The notes below the pieces were generated by a model that saw nothing but the letters and a program-made list of their open reading frames with translations, was not told the origin of the DNA and did not search any database. A DNA stretch of 64,000 nucleotides from NCBI GenBank assembly GCA_030536255.1, contig JAUNQI010000003.1, positions 1 through 64,000 of the forward strand, read 5' to 3'. Positions 1 to 8,125 of this stretch are shown here, piece after piece. The stretch is from Eubacteriales bacterium. Its GTDB lineage: Bacteria > Bacillota > Clostridia > Oscillospirales > Oscillospiraceae. Positions within the stretch are counted from its first letter, which is position 1; each line of letters opens with the position of its first letter. The translations under genes were made by a program, and so were the position numbers.

Positions 1-223
1 ATTGCTATCCTGTTTATGGTGCTTCATCACGCAGTAGGTAAATATTATAATATCGTAGATTTCGAGTCAAAATGATTACAACATCAGAAGATAATAATCT
101 CATCTGTGAATATTTCTCTGATAAGCAGATTTAAGCTAGTCCTGCTTTTCCCATTCATGATAATTTTCAGATTTTTTATAAGATTCTTTCATATAAATTT
201 TGTTGCAACAAATAAAGATATTT
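1..223. other. AT-rich flank, no gene supported
   Basis: This stretch lies downstream of pseG. It has no convincing reading frame: a plus-strand open frame from base 1 ends at a TGA after about 24 codons, and minus-strand frames are short. A perfect 14-base palindrome (TTTGTTGCAACAAA, about 199-212) sits just past the pseG stop and has no U-tract. It could be part of the 3' untranslated region. Confidence 0.4.
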
Positions 224-1240
224 TTACTGTTGGCTCAACAGTTCCTTAGCAATTCTCTCTGCTCCATTACCGTCTACTAATGTTTGCATTGTCTCCGATA
301 ATTGTTTGCGTAATTCAATATCATCAAGTTCTTTCAAACGATTCTTAATGTTATCAATAAATTTATCATCTATCCTGCAATCTCCCGCACTGAGCATAAT
401 ATTCTGATTTTTAAATTGTTCCATAGCTACAACTTGATTATCAGCCAAAGTATATGTAATCGTCGGAATTCCAATGGAACATAGCTCATAAAGAGTTGTT
501 CCAGCAGCAGAAATAGCTACATCACAACTCTTCATTAGATTCGACATATGCTGTTCGTTTATATGTAGAACAACATTTCCTTTTTCATCTGCCAGTTTTT
601 TTATGTCATCAATCCTTGGATTTAATGCTCCAATAACAAAGTGGAATACAATATTTTTCATTTCCGGACATATATTAGACATTATCTTCTCTATAACACA
701 TCCCGGATCTGCCCCGCCGGCTGAAACAAGAACTTCTTGCACATTACTTTTAATGATGTGTGGACTGATTCTTTTGAACTCTCCACGAAGCGGGGCATAC
801 ATTGGGCCTAGCAGTAGTTTTGTCTTTGTTTTCTCAAACCATGAATAATCATAAATTGCAGCATATACATTATAATTAATCAAATAATCAATGACATAAA
901 ATGATCTATTCAAGTCATCAATATAAGCAAGCTTTGTGTATAAAGCCAAAGTACTGAAATAATATTCAGTTACATAATAACTGTCTACCAACAAAAGTTT
1001 TATTTTATTTGCTTTAATTATTGCTAATAATGTTGATACCTCTTTTTCCATTTCAGTCCATTGGGAATTTAGACAAACTGCCTTAAAGCCTTTATTCTTT
1101 ATCAACTTAGCTCCGCAATGATCTGCTGTAGCGAATAATACTTCTTCACCCTGATCAATAAGCGCACAAGCAATTGAAAGGCAGCGCATAATATGTCCTG
1201 TTCCAATTTGCTCATTAGCATCAGCGCGTATCAGGATCAT
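224..1240 (-). CDS. pseG: PseG: UDP-2,4-diacetamido-2,4,6-trideoxy-beta-L-altropyranose hydrolase
   Basis: PseG is a GT-B-fold enzyme that removes UDP from the altropyranose intermediate before condensation with PEP in the CMP-pseudaminic acid pathway. The N-terminus carries the family's ADANEQIGTGHIMRCL motif with the glycine-rich loop and catalytic-type His. The C-terminal half has the UDP-binding region, including AAGTTLYELCSIGIPTI. I place the start at ATG 1240, not the upstream ATG at 1258: GGGAGG lies about 10 bases before 1240, the ATG overlaps the pseI stop as ATGA, and the protein then begins MILIRADA as in homologues. It is the last gene of the pse operon. Confidence 0.93.
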   Translation of the reverse strand: MILIRADANEQIGTGHIMRCLSIACALIDQGEEVLFATADHCGAKLIKNKGFKAVCLNSQWTEMEKEVSTLLAIIKANKIKLLLVDSYYVTEYYFSTLALYTKLAYIDDLNRSFYVIDYLINYNVYAAIYDYSWFEKTKTKLLLGPMYAPLRGEFKRISPHIIKSNVQEVLVSAGGADPGCVIEKIMSNICPEMKNIVFHFVIGALNPRIDDIKKLADEKGNVVLHINEQHMSNLMKSCDVAISAAGTTLYELCSIGIPTITYTLADNQVVAMEQFKNQNIMLSAGDCRIDDKFIDNIKNRLKELDDIELRKQLSETMQTLVDGNGAERIAKELLSQQ

Positions 1241-2274
1241 TTTTGCACATCCTCCCATGATAAAGGCGTTCCGAATGGAATATCTCTAGCCGCAACTCTA
1301 CCATTAATCAGTTCGTCATAATAACGCGTATGAAGGCCGCACGCAGGGCGAATCGATCTAATATTATCAGCTGTAAATGCCTCTCCACACTTTATATCGG
1401 TTACGGCAAAAAGACTCCTTCTATGTGCATAACTCTGTATCTCATCAGCACTGGGGCCGTAATTCACTCTTCCAAGACTTAGCTCAGTATTCCTAACATC
1501 CATCACAAGTTGCCGAAACTCATTCTTATCCAACGAGAATTCACCATCTACAGTTTTTTCTTCCCTAGATAGACAAATATGTTTTTCAATGACTGAAACC
1601 CCTATAGTTACAGCTGCAATGTCAGTAAGCGTTCCTATAGAATGATCAGATAATCCCACTGGAACACCAAATTTTTCTCTCATATCAATGATTGTTCGGA
1701 GATTCATCGTAGCATAGTCCGTAGGATATGCGCTACAGCATTTCAAAAGAATCAGGTTTTGGTTTCCAGTTGTATTAACAGTATCCACAGCCTCTCGTAT
1801 TTCATTCTCGGACGCCATACCACAGGATATAATCATTGGTTTTCCAGTTTGAGCAACTTTCCTGATAAGGGGAATGTCAATGATTTCAAAGCTAGCAATC
1901 TTATAGAACTGAACTCCTAAATTATCAAGAAAATCAACGGCTGTAAAATCAAATGGTGTAGATAAGAAATCCATACCAAGTTTTTCTGTCTCTTCCTTTA
2001 TTTGTTGCGTCCATTCCCATGGTGTATATGCCTTTGTATAGAGATCATAAAGAAAATCATTTTTCCATAGTCCTGTTTTTACAAGGAATGGTTCTGAATG
2101 GCTATTGATCGTAATTGTGTCAGCGGTATAGGTTTGAATCTTCAGGCAGTCAGCTCCTGCTTCCGCAGCGGCATGAACAATTTCAATAGCCTTTTCAATT
2201 TTTCCAGCGTGATTACCGCTCATTTCTGCAATCACATAAGTTTTCTTCTTCTGCAAATAATCTAAGAGCTTCAT
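1237..2274 (-). CDS. pseI: PseI: pseudaminic acid synthase
   Basis: PseI condenses PEP with 2,4-diacetamido-2,4,6-trideoxy-L-altrose to give pseudaminic acid. The 345 residues show the NeuB-family TIM barrel (YVIAEMSGNHAGKIEKA near the N-terminus, FYKIASFEI, GLSDHSIGT, EKHICLSREEKTVDGEFSLD). A C-terminal SAF/antifreeze-like domain follows from about residue 285. The ribosome binding site GGAAGGG is formed by the last codons of the VOC gene upstream, so translation is probably coupled. The 3' end overlaps pseG by four bases. The choice of PseI over NeuB or LegI rests on the pseB/C/G neighbours and on overall similarity to PseI sequences. Confidence 0.93.
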   Translation of the reverse strand: MKLLDYLQKKKTYVIAEMSGNHAGKIEKAIEIVHAAAEAGADCLKIQTYTADTITINSHSEPFLVKTGLWKNDFLYDLYTKAYTPWEWTQQIKEETEKLGMDFLSTPFDFTAVDFLDNLGVQFYKIASFEIIDIPLIRKVAQTGKPMIISCGMASENEIREAVDTVNTTGNQNLILLKCCSAYPTDYATMNLRTIIDMREKFGVPVGLSDHSIGTLTDIAAVTIGVSVIEKHICLSREEKTVDGEFSLDKNEFRQLVMDVRNTELSLGRVNYGPSADEIQSYAHRRSLFAVTDIKCGEAFTADNIRSIRPACGLHTRYYDELINGRVAARDIPFGTPLSWEDVQK

Positions 2275-2278
2275 CTTG

Positions 2279-2689
2279 TTACCCTTCCACTAGTTCTATC
2301 ATACCAACACCACGCTTGAAGAGAAAAACAACTCGCGAATAATCAAATGCCATTGCTTTGGCTGGCCTTTTCAAAACCATCCACCCCATTTTTTTTAACT
2401 GTTGTATTTGCTCTTCAAGATTATCAACTTGGTAACAGATATGATAGGGTCCTTCACCCTGTCTTCTTATAGTAAAAAAAACATCCGACTTCTCATCTAT
2501 CGGGCTTACCAACTCAACTCTGGTTGAATCATTACGAACAAAACATATGTATACGTTTCTAATAGTATTATTATCATCTGGTATGTTATCAATAAGTATC
2601 TCTGATTCCTGCACATACCCTATCTGTTCAAAGGCTTGTATAGATTTATTGATATCTGATGAGAGATACCCTATATGATCAACTGTCAT
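2279..2689 (-). CDS. VOC-superfamily (glyoxalase/epimerase-like) protein
   Basis: This is a 136-residue single-unit VOC-fold protein. It begins VDHIGYLSSDINKSI and continues with RVELVSPI, PYHICYQVDNLEEQI and GVGMIELVEG, the spacing of metal-ligand His/Glu positions seen in methylmalonyl-CoA epimerase-like proteins. It has a good ribosome binding site (AAAGGAG, 6 bases before ATG) and sits between the GNAT gene and pseI with almost no gap. It is not part of the standard pse pathway. Its place beside an acyl carrier protein and an FkbH-like protein suggests it works on an acyl group, for example epimerising or isomerising a carrier-bound hydroxyacyl unit. That role is inference. Confidence 0.72.
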   Translation of the reverse strand: MTVDHIGYLSSDINKSIQAFEQIGYVQESEILIDNIPDDNNTIRNVYICFVRNDSTRVELVSPIDEKSDVFFTIRRQGEGPYHICYQVDNLEEQIQQLKKMGWMVLKRPAKAMAFDYSRVVFLFKRGVGMIELVEG

Positions 2690-2700
2690 CGGCAGCTCCT

Positions 2701-3246
2701 TTACTCAAAATAAAATTTCTCATATTTTGTAGCTTCTCTCTTTACAAACCACTCCTCTGCTAAGATAGAGCCTACAGAAACATCGTGAAAGATACCATTT
2801 TTACATATTTGATCTCGCATAATCCCATCTTCTTTCCCACCGCACATAATGTGCATCTTGATTACCTGCTTGTTCTCTGCAAAGGTCTCATTGCAAAGCT
2901 TATGAAGCTTAAGTACATCAAAGACATAATCATATAAGCTCCACTCCAGACTGAGTGCAAGTTTCAAGGATCTAAAATTTTTCTCTGCAATGTAATAACC
3001 CCAGCTACACCTGGAATTCCTTCTGTCAATATCAAACACATTAATGAGACCAACAGGCGTTCCCTCAAAGTTTATAATCCAATAAATCTGATCATCTCTG
3101 TCTTTGATATAATTAAACCATGTTCGTTGCTTTTCAATAGTCAAAACTGGATCGGTATTCATATATTCCGTAACATACGGTCTCATGCGCCAATCCATAA
3201 CTAATTCAAGATTTTCCTCGCGAAGTCTGGTCATTACTACATCCAT
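2701..3246 (-). CDS. pseH: PseH-like GNAT N-acyltransferase
   Basis: This 181-residue RimJ/RimL-type GNAT begins with an RLREENLELVMDWR motif. It also has GLINVFDIDRRNSRCSWGYYIAEKNFR and a C-terminal LHKLCNETFAENKQVI region, as in UDP-4-amino-4,6-dideoxy-N-acetyl-altrosamine N-acetyltransferases. It should acylate N4 of the PseC product. Because an acyl carrier protein gene lies immediately upstream (12-base gap), it may take its acyl group from the carrier protein rather than, or as well as, acetyl-CoA. That is inference. The ribosome binding site AAGGAG is well placed. Confidence 0.8.
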   Translation of the reverse strand: MDVVMTRLREENLELVMDWRMRPYVTEYMNTDPVLTIEKQRTWFNYIKDRDDQIYWIINFEGTPVGLINVFDIDRRNSRCSWGYYIAEKNFRSLKLALSLEWSLYDYVFDVLKLHKLCNETFAENKQVIKMHIMCGGKEDGIMRDQICKNGIFHDVSVGSILAEEWFVKREATKYEKFYFE

Positions 3247-3258
3247 CGGAATTGCTCC

Positions 3259-3480
3259 TTATTTCTGCTGTGCACAGGCAATCAGTTCACCTATTGTTTC
3301 AACTTCAAGCGCCCGATCAAGAGGTATTTCAATATTATAGCTCTCTTCAAGTTCTGATATAAGCATAACAAATTGTAATGAATCAAAGCCTGGAATCTCT
3401 TTAATATTTGTTTCATCCTTAAAGAAGTCTACATCCTGTCCCATTACCGCAGACAGCGCTTCAATGATTTTTGGTTTCAT
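3259..3480 (-). CDS. Acyl carrier protein (standalone)
   Basis: This is a 73-residue acidic four-helix carrier protein. The phosphopantetheine site is GFDSLQFVMLI, with the modified serine at residue 34. It lies between the FkbH-like gene and the PseH-like gene in a tight same-strand run and has an AAGGAG ribosome binding site. Dedicated carrier proteins next to FkbH-like proteins usually receive a glyceryl group made from 1,3-bisphosphoglycerate (family knowledge). Here it is the likely shuttle between that loading enzyme and the GNAT or another acyltransferase of the locus. It is not in a fatty-acid gene context. Confidence 0.88.
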   Translation of the reverse strand: MKPKIIEALSAVMGQDVDFFKDETNIKEIPGFDSLQFVMLISELEESYNIEIPLDRALEVETIGELIACAQQK

Positions 3481-3497
3481 ATCGAATCACTCCTTAA

Positions 3498-5111
3498 TTA
3501 TCCATTTACAAAGAAAGTTCGTGCTGGACGATTTTGAAGATTAATCTCATAGTCCGTCTCTTCATCTGTTCTTGATATGACTCTATACCCAAGCCCATCG
3601 AACAGTTTCTCAACCGGTGCATTCTTTGCAGTTTTTAAATACTTCGCACGTAATACAGTATAACCCATGGAAAGAAAATCTCTCTCAACTTCATCTATAA
3701 TATAGTTCTCTATTAGCTTTCCCATTACACGGCAGCTCATAAGGAAAGAATTGATTTCAGCTTTCTCACAATCAACAATAGCTACAGCAACCAGACCGTA
3801 GTCACCAAACTTATCCTTTACATTATAGGCATAAATCTTATAGCCATCCTTCAACAGATGATCAATGTCCTGCCTAGTATACCTTATGGTAGTAAGGTTA
3901 AATTGATTTGTCTTCCCGTGCATCTGTGCGATACGGTCAAGTTTTGTATCATCCAAGTCAACTTTTTCTATTTCGAGGTTAAGCGATACTAGAAAATCCT
4001 GAAAAGACATCTTCTTAGATGATTCCTCACGCAACGCATTTTCTGCATACTGTTTAGTCTTTACTTTATCTTCCGCAGACGTCCTTGTTCGACGGAAATA
4101 ATCATTAAACACTGACTCCATAAATGCCGGATAATTCTCTATCTTATCCGGAAAATCAGGAACAATAACTTCTGGAAGTCTTAACTTAATATTTTCTCTC
4201 TCCGTAGCCGTATCGTCAATAAAAACGAATGAATCTACTCCCAGATTTAATTCTTTGGCGATTTCCTGAATATTATCTGCTTTATCTACCCAATTTATTT
4301 TTACTGAAACAAAATCATTCCTTTTCAGAAACATATATGGTTGTTTGTCCCATACTTCCTTCACATCAGATTCATTATTTTTGGATACAATTGCAAGAAT
4401 TATGCCTGTTTCTTTGATAGCTTTGATCTGTTGCTGAACTGTCTTATAAATGGATCCAATATGATTGTCAGATAATTCAATGCCATCAACACCGAGTTCG
4501 CCAAGCACTCCACCCCAGAGCGTATTATCTAAATCTAATACAAGCACTTTCTTTGGTGTTCTGTTAAGTAAACTTACTGTGTTTTCTATCTCTTCAGCAA
4601 TCACTTTGCAGCCTTCATTCGTATATGGAATTTTCCCCATATACCACATTTTCTTTGAAAAAGCTGCAGCTTTACCAATTCTATATATTGCATTATTTAT
4701 TTTCAGCACATGTATATTTGTATGCCTTAAAACTCTTTTCTCAAGTTGATTTGACCAGAAGTTTATAATTCTTTCTTCTAGGAACGAGTCATTGTCTGAC
4801 AGCACCTCAGATCGAAACATTACATCTGAGATATAATAATCTTTCCTTGCTTCAACAACGGTGTCCAAAGCTAAATACCATTCATCAATAGCTTTTACCG
4901 CACAATCATAGTCCAAATATCCAGCAACTAATTGCTCAATGTCTGTAAGCAATACGACTACATCCGGATTTGAACGATTCAAGCTGGAATTCGAATCAAG
5001 CAATTGTCCCCATACATCACCATACCCGACTGATGGGACACAATCCATTTTTTTAGCCAATAAGCGCAAAACGAAATCAGCATTAATGTTTGACAGCAAT
5101 GCAACCTTCAC
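3498..5111 (-). CDS. FkbH-like HAD-IIIC protein with C-terminal GNAT domain
   Basis: The protein has 537 residues in three parts. An N-terminal SGNH-like region spans about 1-180. A HAD domain follows with LVLDLDNTLWGG (Asp193 and Asp195), IVSKNNE and VFIDDTATE motifs. A GNAT-like domain from about 370 contains FGDYGLVAVAIV. FkbH-type proteins dephosphorylate 1,3-bisphosphoglycerate and load the glyceryl group on a carrier protein. The adjacent carrier protein gene fits this. The start is GTG at 5111 with AAGGAG eight bases upstream. Its position between pseF and the carrier protein gene ties it to pseudaminic acid or to the glycan that carries it. Substrate is inferred from the family. Confidence 0.85.
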   Translation of the reverse strand: MKVALLSNINADFVLRLLAKKMDCVPSVGYGDVWGQLLDSNSSLNRSNPDVVVLLTDIEQLVAGYLDYDCAVKAIDEWYLALDTVVEARKDYYISDVMFRSEVLSDNDSFLEERIINFWSNQLEKRVLRHTNIHVLKINNAIYRIGKAAAFSKKMWYMGKIPYTNEGCKVIAEEIENTVSLLNRTPKKVLVLDLDNTLWGGVLGELGVDGIELSDNHIGSIYKTVQQQIKAIKETGIILAIVSKNNESDVKEVWDKQPYMFLKRNDFVSVKINWVDKADNIQEIAKELNLGVDSFVFIDDTATERENIKLRLPEVIVPDFPDKIENYPAFMESVFNDYFRRTRTSAEDKVKTKQYAENALREESSKKMSFQDFLVSLNLEIEKVDLDDTKLDRIAQMHGKTNQFNLTTIRYTRQDIDHLLKDGYKIYAYNVKDKFGDYGLVAVAIVDCEKAEINSFLMSCRVMGKLIENYIIDEVERDFLSMGYTVLRAKYLKTAKNAPVEKLFDGLGYRVISRTDEETDYEINLQNRPARTFFVNG

Positions 5112-5126
5112 AATTAGGACTCCTTA

Positions 5127-5816
5127 TCAGCAGTTAAACAACATGCCGTATTTCAGTTCAGCCATTTTCCAATCACTAAAATTATCGATATCTTGAACTA
5201 ACATTTCATCCATGATAAATGGGACAGTATTATTTGTTATCAGTTTTTTCTCTTCTTTAAACTCTTTCACCCTAAACATACTGAACGATCCACAGTCATG
5301 ATACATTTTCTCAATATCCTGAGAACGGGTATTCAGATACTCAGGTTGCGACATAACCAGCTTATTATTTCTGATATAAACACCTCGCTGTGGAGGAAAA
5401 GAAAATGCAACTACAGGAAGTAATGTCTGTGCGCTACTTTCTAGTATGGTGTCGTAGGCCTTATGCAAGGTTTCTGCTGTTATAAATGGTGCCGTCGGAT
5501 ACAGGCAACAACCCAAATCATAGCTTATACTAAGTTTCTCATATCTATCTATTACTTCCAGAAGAACATCCGACGTAGTAGCAAAATCATTGCTCGTAGC
5601 TGCAGATCTCATAAATGGGACTTCTGCTCCATATTTTCTTGCGACCTCAGCTATCTCTTCGCTGTCTGTACTTACCATAACCTCATCGAATATATCCGCT
5701 TTTAACGCGGCTTCAATGCTATAAGCAATAATTGGCTTTCCGCAAAAATCTTTTATATTCTTCTTTGGAATTCTTTTACTGCCACCGCGAGCAGTAATAA
5801 TAGCTATATTTGTCAT
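5127..5816 (-). CDS. pseF: PseF: pseudaminic acid cytidylyltransferase
   Basis: PseF activates pseudaminic acid with CTP to CMP-pseudaminic acid. The 229-residue protein starts with the nucleotide-binding AIITARGGSKRIPKKNI motif of the CMP-sugar synthetase family. It also has FCGKPIIAYSIEAAL, DEVMVSTDSEEIAEVA and the C-terminal DIDNFSDWKMAELKY stretch. Its length matches PseF. It lies between pseC (6-base gap) and the FkbH-like gene (15-base gap), in a single run. Confidence 0.93.
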   Translation of the reverse strand: MTNIAIITARGGSKRIPKKNIKDFCGKPIIAYSIEAALKADIFDEVMVSTDSEEIAEVARKYGAEVPFMRSAATSNDFATTSDVLLEVIDRYEKLSISYDLGCCLYPTAPFITAETLHKAYDTILESSAQTLLPVVAFSFPPQRGVYIRNNKLVMSQPEYLNTRSQDIEKMYHDCGSFSMFRVKEFKEEKKLITNNTVPFIMDEMLVQDIDNFSDWKMAELKYGMLFNC

Positions 5817-5822
5817 CTCTTC

Positions 5823-7016
5823 TCACTTCCTGTAATAGCAGATTACTTTTTTCACTGCTTCAACAACTTTGTTCTGATCCTCGTTAGTCATGGAATAGAA
5901 CAACGGTATTGAGATAATTCGTTCATATAATTTCTCCGCATTAGGACAGCTTCCCATCTTATAACCGAGCTTTTGATAATGTGGAAAAAAATAAGCCGGA
6001 ATATAGTGAACGTTTACTCCAACGCCCTCCGCCTGAAGTGCATCGAAAACTTCTTTTCTTCCCCCCTTCAACATCTCTGTATTCAGTTGGATGATGTAAA
6101 GATGGCGAACCGTATCAGACTGTGGAATCTCCTTCTGTACAGTAATTTCCGGAATAGGATTAAACATTTCATCATAACATTTAACCAGTTCTTTCCTTCT
6201 TGCTGCAAACATATCCAGTTTATTAAGCTGAGAAGAGAGAAGTGCAGCCTGCATGTCAGTCATACGATAATTATATCCAAGATCTATCTGCTGATAGTAC
6301 CAGCCGCCTTCACTCGGTTTGTCCATCCAGTCCTGAATTCTGGTAATCCCATGAGTTCGGAAAAGTAAGAGTTTTTTATAGAGCTCATCATCATTTGTAG
6401 TAATTGCACCCCCCTCCCCAGCAGTACATGTCTTCACGGGATGAAAACTAAATTCAGTCATGTCTGCTAGAGATCCCACTGGCTTTCCATCGTATTTTGT
6501 TCCCAGTGAATGTGCAGCATCCTCAATAAATATTAGTCCGTATTTATCACAGATATCTCTGATTCTCTGAATCTCAACTGCCTGTCCGGTAAAATCTACT
6601 GCAACAACAGCCTTGGTTTTGTCTGTGATGCAGTTCTCAATACTATCAGGATTAATATTATAGGTTTCTGGATTGATATCAGCGAAGACTGGTCTGCCTC
6701 CACAATATAAAGCACAGTTTGCAGAAGCTGCGAAAGTAAGAGGTGTGGTTATCACTTCATCGCCTGGCCCTATTCCAGCTGCAAAACAAGTCGCATGCAA
6801 AGCCGCAGTCCCATTGGCAATCAGGACTGCATGCTTTGCTCCTGTAATTTTACAAAGCTTTGCTTCTGCCTCATCAATTTTGGGACCGCAGGTCAGGAAA
6901 TCACTCTTTAGCACATCAACGACAGCCTCAATATCTGCATCGTCGATGTACTGACGGCCATAGCCTAGTTTTTTATCAAATACCGGCTTTCCGCCAAACA
7001 AAGCTAGTTCGCTCAT
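5823..7016 (-). CDS. pseC: PseC: UDP-4-amino-4,6-dideoxy-N-acetyl-beta-L-altrosamine transaminase
   Basis: This is a DegT/DnrJ/EryC1 aminotransferase, second enzyme of the pathway. The PLP lysine is in FHPVKTCTAGEGGA (Lys195 from the chosen start). ANGTAALHAT, the IEDAAHSLG aspartate and the C-terminal substrate loop are all present. I place the start at ATG 7016, giving MSELALFGGKPVF, because GGAGG stands six bases upstream. The longer frame begins at TTG 7034, overlapping the pseB stop, and has no ribosome binding site. Confidence 0.93.
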   Translation of the reverse strand: MSELALFGGKPVFDKKLGYGRQYIDDADIEAVVDVLKSDFLTCGPKIDEAEAKLCKITGAKHAVLIANGTAALHATCFAAGIGPGDEVITTPLTFAASANCALYCGGRPVFADINPETYNINPDSIENCITDKTKAVVAVDFTGQAVEIQRIRDICDKYGLIFIEDAAHSLGTKYDGKPVGSLADMTEFSFHPVKTCTAGEGGAITTNDDELYKKLLLFRTHGITRIQDWMDKPSEGGWYYQQIDLGYNYRMTDMQAALLSSQLNKLDMFAARRKELVKCYDEMFNPIPEITVQKEIPQSDTVRHLYIIQLNTEMLKGGRKEVFDALQAEGVGVNVHYIPAYFFPHYQKLGYKMGSCPNAEKLYERIISIPLFYSMTNEDQNKVVEAVKKVICYYRK

Positions 7017-7030
7017 ATATAGCCTCCGTG

Positions 7031-8026
7031 TCAAATGCTTCCGATTTTTATCTTATTATTATCAATCCATTCCTGAAGCTGGGGAATAGTCATCCTGTCT
7101 TTGTTATTATCGCTTGTATAACTGAATCCTTCAGGTACTTGTTTTCCCCCTTTAATCATTGCATCAAATGATCCCCAGTTACAAATCTGCGGCAAAATCT
7201 TGAAATGTTCCGGATACTCATAGGTATAGTGAGCGTCCTCCACTCCAATCATCTGCTCATGAAGCTTCTCACCAGGGCGAATACCGATTTCAACTTGTTC
7301 AGCATCTTTATCAACTGCAGTTGCAATATCGCAGATATTCATGGACGGAATTTTTTTTACATAAATCTCTCCGCCTTCCATATCATTAAACGCATGCCAT
7401 ACAAGCTCAACACCTTGCTCAAGCGAGATCATAAAACGAGTCATACGTTTATCTGTAATTGTGAGCTTACCGCTTTTAGCCGTTTCCATGAAGAACGGAA
7501 TAACTGATCCACGAGAACCCATCACGTTTCCATAACGAACAACAGCAAACTTGGTCTTTCCCCCGGAATAACTATTGCCAGCAATAAAGATTTTATCTGA
7601 ACAGAGTTTCGTTGCACCATAAAGGTTAACCGGCTGACTGGCTTTGTCTGTAGACAGTGCTACTAAACGCTTAACACCCTTATCAATACAAGCATCAATA
7701 AGATTCATTGCTCCATTTACATTCGTCTTGATACATTCGAAAGGATTATATTCAGCAGTAGGAACAATCTTCGTTGCAGCGGCGTGAACAACATAATCTA
7801 CACCATCAAGCGCACGATATAACCTTTCTTTATCTCTAACATCACCGATGAAGAATCGAACACGAGAATCGTCGGGAAACCTCTTTGCCATATTCCATTG
7901 CTTCATTTCATCTCGGCTATAGATAATAATTTTCTTTGGGTTATACTTTGCCAATGTCATAGGAACAAAAGTATTACCGAATGATCCAGTGCCTCCAGTG
8001 ATCAGAATCGTTGAGTTTGTTAGCAT
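7031..8026 (-). CDS. pseB: PseB: UDP-N-acetylglucosamine 4,6-dehydratase (inverting)
   Basis: PseB is the first enzyme of pseudaminic acid synthesis, an SDR that performs 4,6-dehydration with C5 inversion of UDP-GlcNAc. It shows the Rossmann motif TGGTGSFG at residues 10-17, the PseB-typical SRDEMKQW, ALSTDKASQPVNLYGATK with the Tyr-x3-Lys pair, and RYGNVMGSRGSVIPFF. Its 331 residues match the family. AGGAGG lies 10 bases before the ATG. It is the first gene of the pse run; no clear promoter is visible in the 100 bases before it, so transcription may come from wzx or further up. Confidence 0.95.
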   Translation of the reverse strand: MLTNSTILITGGTGSFGNTFVPMTLAKYNPKKIIIYSRDEMKQWNMAKRFPDDSRVRFFIGDVRDKERLYRALDGVDYVVHAAATKIVPTAEYNPFECIKTNVNGAMNLIDACIDKGVKRLVALSTDKASQPVNLYGATKLCSDKIFIAGNSYSGGKTKFAVVRYGNVMGSRGSVIPFFMETAKSGKLTITDKRMTRFMISLEQGVELVWHAFNDMEGGEIYVKKIPSMNICDIATAVDKDAEQVEIGIRPGEKLHEQMIGVEDAHYTYEYPEHFKILPQICNWGSFDAMIKGGKQVPEGFSYTSDNNKDRMTIPQLQEWIDNNKIKIGSI

Positions 8027-8125
8027 TTATAATAATCCTCCTATTTATACGCACTATCTTAAACTTGTACTTAAAAAACTAGCACACGATTTCTCTGCAC
8101 TAAAATACATCTTTCGTTTAAAAGT

